Assembly (NCBI RefSeq): GCF_001592875.1
Contig: NZ_LSOF01000030.1
Span: forward strand, 39,727 to 103,726
Length of the DNA stretch: 64,000 nucleotides
Source: Pseudomonas sp. BMS12
GTDB taxonomy: Bacteria > Pseudomonadota > Gammaproteobacteria > Pseudomonadales > Pseudomonadaceae
Direction of reading: 5' to 3'
Part shown: positions 58,574 through 64,000 of the stretch, in pieces
Position numbering within the stretch: the stretch's first letter is position 1
Layout: each line of letters opens with the position of its first letter
Made by a program: the position numbers and the translations under genes
The notes under the pieces: generated by a model
Databases searched by the model: none
Told to the model about the DNA's origin: nothing
What the model saw: the letters and a program-made list of their open reading frames with translations, nothing else

Positions 58574-58684
58574 TATCGCGGCTAAAGCGGAATGCCGCCC
58601 AACCGTTCCTACAGAGCCACATTCGACACCTGAGCTCGTAGGAGGGGCTGCTTTTTGTGGGAGCGGCTTTAGCCGCGATTGGAG
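58574..58684. repeat. REP-like cluster
   Basis: ATCGCGGCTAAAGCGGAATG and GTGGGAGCGGCTTTAGCCGC, with a partial GTAGGAGGGGC in between, separate cphE from the serine dehydratase gene. Confidence 0.75.
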
Positions 58685-58770
58685 CTGCGCCTCGCTAACC
58701 AGCGGGATGCCGCCCAACGGAGTGCCGCCCAACCCAGCCTGCAAGCCATGGGCAGGTTATCGAGCAAGCA

Positions 58771-60147
58771 TCAGCACTCGATGATGTTCACCGCCAGGCC
58801 ACCCCTGGCGGTTTCCTTGTACTTGCTCTTCATGTCCGCGCCGGTCTCGCGCATGGTGCGGATCACCCGGTCCAGCGAAATGAAGTGCTGGCCGTCGCCG
58901 CGCAGGGCCATGCGTGCGGCATTGATCGCCTTGATCGAACCCATGGCGTTGCGCTCGATGCAGGGTACCTGCACCAGGCCGCCGACCGGGTCGCAGGTCA
59001 GGCCGAGGTTGTGTTCCATGCCGATCTCGGCGGCGTTCTCCACCTGGGTGATGCTGCCGCCGAGCACTTCGCACAGCGCACCGGCGGCCATGGAACAGGC
59101 CACACCGACTTCGCCCTGGCAGCCGACTTCGGCGCCGGAGATCGAGGCGTTCTCCTTATAAAGGATGCCGATGGCGGCGGCGGTGAGCAGGAAGTTGACC
59201 ACGCCCTCATCCGTGGCGCCGGGGACGAAGCGCCGGTAGTAGTGCAGCACCGCCGGTACGATGCCTGCCGCGCCGTTGGTCGGTGCGGTGACCACGCGGC
59301 CGCCGCTGGCGTTTTCCTCGTTGACCGCCAGGGCGTAGAGGTTGACCCAGTCCATCACGGTCAGCGGGTCGCGCAGGCTGGCCTCCGGGTTCTGGCTCAG
59401 TTGCTGGCGCAGGGCGGCGGCGCGGCGCTTGACCTTGAGCCCGCCGGGCATGATGCCCTCGTTGCGACAGCCGGCGCTGACGCAGTCCTGCATCACCTGC
59501 CAGATGTTCAGCAGCCCGGCGCGAGTCTCCGCTTCCGGGCGCCAGGCGGCTTCGTTGGCCAGCATCAGCTGGCTGATGGAAAGGTTGTGTTCGGCACACT
59601 GGGCCAGCAACTGCTTGGCATTTTTGAACGGGTAGGTGAGGGCGGTCTGGTCCTCGACGATACGGTCGGCGCCGGCCGCTTCCTCGTCGACCACGAAACC
59701 GCCGCCCACCGAGTAGTACTCGCGCGAGCGGATCTGCAGGCCGGCGGCGTCGAAGGCGCGGAAAATCATGCCGTTGGGGTGGTAGTCCAGCGGCTTGCGG
59801 ATCATCGCCAGGTGTTCCTTCTCGACGAAGCGGATCGCCCGTTCGCCGCCCAGCTTCAGCTTGCCGGCGGCGCGCATGGCGGCCAGGCGGGCGTCGATGG
59901 TCGAGGTGTCGATAGTGTCCGGCTGCTCGCCTTCCAGGCCCAGCAGCACCGCCTTGTCGCTGCCGTGGCCCTTGCCGGTGGCGCCGAGCGAACCATACAG
60001 CTCGACCTTAAGGCTGGCCGTGGCGTCGAACAGCTCTTCGCGGCGCAGGCCATCGACGAAACGTGCGGCTGCGCGCATCGGTCCGACCGTGTGCGAACTG
60101 GAGGGACCGATGCCGATCTTGAACAGGTCGAAAACGCTGAGGGCCAT
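58771..60147 (-). CDS. sdaA: L-serine ammonia-lyase (L-serine dehydratase, Fe-S type)
   Basis: 458 residues from MALSVFDLFKIGIGPSSSHT; the ATG at 60147 has AGGAG upstream and the length matches SdaA. The frame is open upstream but only over the riboswitch region. Cys ligands of the oxygen-sensitive 4Fe-4S cluster are in CVSAGCRNEG and LTCDPVGG. It converts L-serine to pyruvate and ammonia. Confidence 0.95.
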   Translation of the reverse strand: MALSVFDLFKIGIGPSSSHTVGPMRAAARFVDGLRREELFDATASLKVELYGSLGATGKGHGSDKAVLLGLEGEQPDTIDTSTIDARLAAMRAAGKLKLGGERAIRFVEKEHLAMIRKPLDYHPNGMIFRAFDAAGLQIRSREYYSVGGGFVVDEEAAGADRIVEDQTALTYPFKNAKQLLAQCAEHNLSISQLMLANEAAWRPEAETRAGLLNIWQVMQDCVSAGCRNEGIMPGGLKVKRRAAALRQQLSQNPEASLRDPLTVMDWVNLYALAVNEENASGGRVVTAPTNGAAGIVPAVLHYYRRFVPGATDEGVVNFLLTAAAIGILYKENASISGAEVGCQGEVGVACSMAAGALCEVLGGSITQVENAAEIGMEHNLGLTCDPVGGLVQVPCIERNAMGSIKAINAARMALRGDGQHFISLDRVIRTMRETGADMKSKYKETARGGLAVNIIEC

Positions 60148-60310
60148 GCCGAGCTCCTGTGACTGGATAGTCAGCAGCTTACACCCGAAGCCACTGGTCT
60201 GGCGGTCAGCCAAGCGACCCGCAATTGCCTTGAATCGCCGTGTTGTGAGCCAACCGGCTGGCCGGGCGAATTGCGGCAGCGGCGGTGAACCGCTACCCTG
60301 CGCGGCATCG

Positions 60311-60496
60311 AACAGGTGCCCCGGACGCGATCCGCGCGAGGGGTGAAACGGGAAGTCCGGTGACTGCTTGGCCAAAGGCCCTGCACATTCCGGCGCAGCC
60401 CCCGCTGCTGTAAAGCCTGACGCATTCGCACTACGCCACTGGGCAACCGGGAAGGCGCGAATAGCGCGAGAAGGCAAGCCAGAAGACCGGCCTGAG
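60311..60496 (+). ncRNA. Cobalamin riboswitch
   Basis: Conserved segments are present in order: GGTGCCCC, GGTGAAACGGGAAGTCCGGT, GCCCCCGCTGCTGTAA, GGCGCGAATAGC and the B12 box GCCAGAAGACCGGCC. It lies upstream of cobO and the B12-type ABC genes on the plus strand and would shut them down when adenosylcobalamin is plentiful. Confidence 0.95.
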
Positions 60497-60658
60497 CGAG
60501 ATGTAGGTGCGTACCCCGGGGTGTGGGTCATGCCGATGCTGTTGCCTGTCCTTTAGACAGTCGTTAATCAGTCGTCGCCATTCGGGCCGGCCATGTGCTG
60601 CGCCTGCCACTCCCTTGCCGTGCGCGCCATCCAGCTACCCGGGCAGGAGAGCCGTGCC

Positions 60659-61267
60659 GTGATCGACGAAGACAAGAAGCGCAGCCACAACGAACGCATG
60701 CAGCGCAAGAAAGCCGTGGTGGACGCCGGCATCGAACGCGCCCAGGAAGAGCGTGGCATCGTCCTGCTGATCACCGGTAACGGCAAGGGCAAGAGCACCT
60801 CGGCCTTCGGCACCCTGTACCGCGCCCTCGGCTACGGCCATCGTGCCGGCGTGGTGCAGTTCATCAAGGGCACCCAGGCCTCCGGCGAGATCACCTTCCT
60901 GCGCCAGCACGCGCCGCTGGTGCAGTACCACGCCATGGCCACCGGCTTCACCTGGGACACCCAGGACTGGGACAAGGACAAGGCCGCCGCCGACGAGGCC
61001 TGGGCCCACGCCGCGCGCATGCTCGCCGACCCGGCGCTGAACCTGGTGGTGCTCGACGAGCTGACCTACATGCTCAAGTACAACTACCTCGACCTGCAGC
61101 TGGTGCTCGATACCCTGCGTAATCGCCCGCCCATGCAGACGGTGATCGTCACCGGTCGTGCGGCCAAGCCCGAGCTGGTCGAACTGGCCGACACGGTGAG
61201 TGAGATCCGCGACGTCAAGCACGCCTTCAACGCCGGGGTGAAGGCCCAGGCGGGCATCGACTACTGA
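60659..61267 (+). CDS. cobO: Cob(I)yrinic acid a,c-diamide adenosyltransferase
   Basis: 202 residues from GTG 60659 (AGGAG nine bases upstream); the frame is open about 22 codons further but without a good start. NERMQRKKAVVDAGIERAQEERG is the usual head, LLITGNGKGKSTSAFGT is the P-loop (about 36), and VVLDELTYMLKYNYLD follows. It adenosylates corrinoids. Under control of the riboswitch; its stop overlaps the next start. Confidence 0.93.
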   Translation: MIDEDKKRSHNERMQRKKAVVDAGIERAQEERGIVLLITGNGKGKSTSAFGTLYRALGYGHRAGVVQFIKGTQASGEITFLRQHAPLVQYHAMATGFTWDTQDWDKDKAAADEAWAHAARMLADPALNLVVLDELTYMLKYNYLDLQLVLDTLRNRPPMQTVIVTGRAAKPELVELADTVSEIRDVKHAFNAGVKAQAGIDY

Positions 61268-62091
61268 TGCGCCTGGCGCCGCTGCTGGCCTTGCTGGTGA
61301 GCCTGCAGGCGCTGGCCGCCGAGCTGCCGCGGGTGGTCTCAACCAACCTCTGCGCCGACCAGCTGGCCCTGCGCCTGGCGGCGCCCGGGCAGCTGCTGTC
61401 GGTCTCGGCGCTGAGCCGCGATCCCGGCCTTTCCGGCATGGCGGCGCAGGCGCAGCAGGTGCCGATCAACCACGCCGGCGCCGAGGAAATCATCGCCCTC
61501 AACCCGGATCTGGTGCTGGCCTCACGGCGCTGGCTGGCACACAACCGCGCCGAGCTGTTGCGTGAGCACGGTATCGAGGTGCTGGTGCTGCCGTTCCCCA
61601 ACGACTGGGCGGCGATCTTCGCCAGCACGCGCCTGGTCGCCACGCGCCTGGGCCGGGCGGAAGAGGGCGAGGCGCTGGTCGCCGAGACCCAGGCGCGTCT
61701 GGCCCGCCTGCAGCAACGCCCGCGTCCGTTGCGCGCGCTGTACCTGCGCCCCAATGGCGGCAGCGCCGGGCGCGACACCTATGTCGACACCGTGTTTCAG
61801 GCCGCCGGCCTGGGCAATCATCAGGCTCTGCGCGGGCGCGCCGGCTGGAGCCGCTTCGACCTGGAGGAGCTGGTCAGCGATTCGCCGGACCTGTTCGTCG
61901 CTGCTGCCATGCCCGGTGATGGCAGCTATGCGCGCGCCGCCTACAGCCGTCACCCACGGGTACAGCAGTTGCTCGCCAGCCGGCCGCTGCTGCAGTTGCA
62001 GGCCAACGGCTGGGGCTGCAGCGACTGGCAACTGGTGACCAGCGCCGAACGCCTGGCCGCCGCCGTGGATGCCCTGGCGGTGCAGCCATGA
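61267..62091 (+). CDS. btuF: Periplasmic B12-binding protein (BtuF-like)
   Basis: 274 residues with a signal peptide (MRLAPLLALLVSLQALA). RVVSTNLCADQLALRLA and EEIIALNPDLVLASRRW are typical of class III binding proteins for B12/siderophores. The riboswitch, cobO and overlapping permease gene point to cobalamin or another corrinoid. Confidence 0.82.
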   Translation: MRLAPLLALLVSLQALAAELPRVVSTNLCADQLALRLAAPGQLLSVSALSRDPGLSGMAAQAQQVPINHAGAEEIIALNPDLVLASRRWLAHNRAELLREHGIEVLVLPFPNDWAAIFASTRLVATRLGRAEEGEALVAETQARLARLQQRPRPLRALYLRPNGGSAGRDTYVDTVFQAAGLGNHQALRGRAGWSRFDLEELVSDSPDLFVAAAMPGDGSYARAAYSRHPRVQQLLASRPLLQLQANGWGCSDWQLVTSAERLAAAVDALAVQP

Positions 62092-63098
62092 GCCGCCTCA
62101 ACGCCCTGCTGGTGCTCGGCCTGCTGGCGCTGGTGCTGTTGTCGTTGGGCATCGGCGCGGTGCCGCTGAGTCTGCATGAGGTGGCGGGTGCCCTGCTGCG
62201 ACCGCTGGGCGAGCACGCGGACCTGAGCGACGCGTTGGTGCAGCAGCGCATCATCGTCAACGAGATCCGCCTGCCGCGCGTGCTGCTGGCGCTGCTGGTC
62301 GGCGCCTCTCTGGGCTGTGCCGGTGCCGCCCTGCAGGGCCTGCTGCGCAACCCGCTGGCCGAGCCCGGGCTGCTCGGCGTCAGCTCCAGCGCCAGCCTCG
62401 GCGCGGTGCTCTGTCTGTATTACGGCCTCGGCGCCCTCAGCGCCTGGCTGCTGCCGCTGTCCGCCATGGCCTGCGCGGCGCTGGCGACTTTGCTGCTGTA
62501 CCTGCTGGCACGTCGCCGCGCCGGCAACCTCAGCCTGATCCTGGCTGGCGTGGCGCTGAGCTCGCTGGCGGCGGCGCTGACGTCGCTGGCCATCAACCTG
62601 GCGCCCAATCCCACCGATATGCAGGACATCGTGCTGTGGCTGATGGGCTCGCTGAACGACCGCAGCTTCGCCGATGTGCGTCTGTGTCTGCCCTTCGTCG
62701 CCGTCGGCCTGGCCCTGCTGTTGGCCTGTGGCCGCGGCCTGGATGCGCTGAGCCTGGGCGAGGACGAAGCCGCCAGCCTGGGCGTCAACCTCACCCGCCT
62801 GCGCAGCCAGATCATCATCGGCACCGCACTGTGCGTCGGCGCCAGCGTGGCGGTGACCGGCGCCATCGGTTTCATCGGCCTGCTGGTGCCGCACCTGCTG
62901 CGCCGCTTCGTCGACTACCACCCCTCGCGCCTGCTGCTCAGCAGCGCCCTGGGCGGCGCCATGCTGCTGCTGGCCGCCGACATCCTCCTGCGCCTGCTCG
63001 GCGGCGAGCGCGAGCTGATGCTCGGCGTGGTCACCGCGCTGCTCGGCGCGCCGTTCTTCCTGGCCCTGGTGCTGCGTCGGCGCGGGGTGGCGGCATGA
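62088..63098 (+). CDS. btuC: B12-type ABC permease (FecCD family, BtuC-like)
   Basis: 336 residues, about ten membrane helices. EIRLPRVLLALLVGASLGCAGAALQGLLRNPLAEP is read in overlapping parts as the FecCD signature; GAIGFIGLLVPHLLRRF is the coupling region. Overlaps neighbours on both sides by four and four bases. Confidence 0.85.
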   Translation: MSRLNALLVLGLLALVLLSLGIGAVPLSLHEVAGALLRPLGEHADLSDALVQQRIIVNEIRLPRVLLALLVGASLGCAGAALQGLLRNPLAEPGLLGVSSSASLGAVLCLYYGLGALSAWLLPLSAMACAALATLLLYLLARRRAGNLSLILAGVALSSLAAALTSLAINLAPNPTDMQDIVLWLMGSLNDRSFADVRLCLPFVAVGLALLLACGRGLDALSLGEDEAASLGVNLTRLRSQIIIGTALCVGASVAVTGAIGFIGLLVPHLLRRFVDYHPSRLLLSSALGGAMLLLAADILLRLLGGERELMLGVVTALLGAPFFLALVLRRRGVAA

Positions 63099-63865
63099 GC
63101 CTGCTGCAGATTCGTGGCCTGAGCGTCGAGCTGGGCGGGCGGCGTCTGCTCGACGGCATCGAGCTGGACCTGCCGCCCGGCCAGCTGCTCGGCCTGATCG
63201 GTCCCAACGGCGCCGGCAAAAGCAGTCTGCTCAAGGCCATCGCCCACCTGTTGCCCTACCAGGGCAGAATCGAACTGGACGGCAGCGCCCTGGCCAGCCT
63301 GACCCCGCGCCAGCGTGCCCTGCGCCTGGCCTACCTGGCCCAGAGTGACAGCGGCGGCTGGCCGCTGCGCCTGTGTGACTATGTGGCGCTCGGCCGCCTG
63401 CCGCACCCGCGTGGCGCGGCCAATGCCCTGGCGGTGGACGAAGCCATCGCCCAGATGCAGCTGCAGGAACTGGCCGAACGCCGGGTCGATGGCCTGTCCG
63501 GCGGTGAGCGCGCCCGCGCCCGCCTGGCCCGTGCCCTGGCCGTCGGCAGCCCGTTGCTGCTGGCCGACGAGCCGGTGGCCGCTCTCGACCCCTTTCATCA
63601 GTTGAGCGTGATGCAGCTGTTGCGCGAACAGTGCGCCGCCGGGCGCAGCGCCATAGTCGTATTGCACGACCTGAGCCTGGCCAGCCGCTTCTGCGACCAG
63701 CTGCTTTTGCTCGACCGTGGCCGCCTGGTGGCCAGCGGCGCGCCGCGCCAGGTGCTGACGCCCAAGCATCTGCAGGAGGTGTACCGGGTGCAGGCGATGC
63801 TCGGCGAACACCAGCAGCAACCCTTCGTTTTGCCCTGGGCCTGCCGCCCCGAGGAACCCGCATGA
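63095..63865 (+). CDS. btuD: B12-type ABC ATPase (BtuD/FepC-like)
   Basis: 256 residues from MSLLQIRGLSVELGG. Walker A GPNGAGKSSLL (about 33), signature LSGGERARARLA, Walker B LLLADEPVAALD, H-loop VVLHDLSLA. It overlaps the permease stop (ATGA) and completes the corrinoid importer. Confidence 0.87.
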   Translation: MSLLQIRGLSVELGGRRLLDGIELDLPPGQLLGLIGPNGAGKSSLLKAIAHLLPYQGRIELDGSALASLTPRQRALRLAYLAQSDSGGWPLRLCDYVALGRLPHPRGAANALAVDEAIAQMQLQELAERRVDGLSGGERARARLARALAVGSPLLLADEPVAALDPFHQLSVMQLLREQCAAGRSAIVVLHDLSLASRFCDQLLLLDRGRLVASGAPRQVLTPKHLQEVYRVQAMLGEHQQQPFVLPWACRPEEPA

Positions 63866-64000
63866 CCACCCTGACCCTCTGCGAAACCTGCGGCTTCGAT
63901 GCCGACGTGGCCGAGGCCGAACGCCCCGGCATGCGCCTGGCCGCCGAGGTCGAAGCCCTGGCCGCCGCCGAGCCGGCGCTGCAGGTGCGCCGCACCCGCT
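63862..64000 (+). CDS. DUF1636-type metal-binding protein, partial
   Basis: The first 46 residues only; it runs off the right edge. MTTLTLCETCGFDADVAEAE and RPGMRLAAEVEAL resemble DUF1636, small Cys-rich proteins found in cobalamin gene clusters. It overlaps the ATPase stop by four bases. Confidence 0.65.
   Translation, partial: MTTLTLCETCGFDADVAEAERPGMRLAAEVEALAAAEPALQVRRTR

Noticed and set aside
60148..60531. N-terminal extension of the serine dehydratase
   Set aside because: It covers the cobalamin riboswitch in reverse; ATG 60147 has AGGAG and gives the usual SdaA length.

Overview
The window looks like chromosomal DNA of a Pseudomonas, probably of the alcaligenes/mendocina/oleovorans type. 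This is inferred from the GC-rich code, the REP/RAYT repeats, the Pseudomonas-style attC sites and the gene content (Pa0148-type adenine deaminase, Pa0142-type 8-oxoguanine deaminase, cyanophycinase CphE, AotO/CphZ-type dipeptidase). No tRNA, rRNA, CRISPR array or prophage was seen.

Layout. 1-6482: reductive pyrimidine degradation (carbamoylase end, NCS1 permease, dihydropyrimidinase, PreT, PreA). 6608-14092: an AT-richer array of 13 integron gene cassettes (14 ORFs, all on the minus strand) bounded by attC sites, with no integrase in the window (a CALIN). The cassettes lie directly downstream of a RutR-like TetR gene. 14195-27468: purine salvage and transport, with a Tsx-like channel, adenine deaminase, a 2OG-Fe oxygenase, a BMP-type nucleoside/purine ABC importer, a second RutR-like TetR and a xanthine-type permease; a REP-associated transposase with flanking REP pairs sits in the middle. 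28090-34309: an operon of NMT1-type binding protein, Rieske oxygenase, ABC ATPase, ABC permease, 8-oxoguanine-type deaminase and oxygenase reductase. 34636-47579: an SdsA-type alkylsulfatase, DUF1254/1214 and DUF202 proteins, then DUF1329 and DUF1302 outer-membrane proteins, a LysR regulator, an MFS carrier, an acyl-CoA dehydrogenase and an acyl-CoA ligase. 48087-58515: a second Tsx-like channel, then a cyanophycin-use cluster (RpiR regulator, CphZ-like dipeptide hydrolase, basic amino acid binding proteins, two cyanophycinases, an OprD-type porin). 58771-64000: L-serine dehydratase, a cobalamin riboswitch, cobO, a B12-type ABC importer and the start of a DUF1636 gene.

Regulation. Six sequences with exact -24/-12 spacing for sigma-54 lie upstream of purine genes and transporters. 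Several overlap palindromes resembling RutR operators, which fits nitrogen-controlled use of nucleobases. Two of these promoters, in front of the NMT1/Rieske operon and of the second tsx-like gene 21 kb away, start almost the same 5' leader: five conserved sequence blocks and three hairpins that co-vary between the copies. This leader is the strongest candidate for an undescribed or newly placed regulatory RNA here; a xanthine (NMT1-motif) type riboswitch is the first thing to compare. All functions are read from sequence and family knowledge; no database search was possible.
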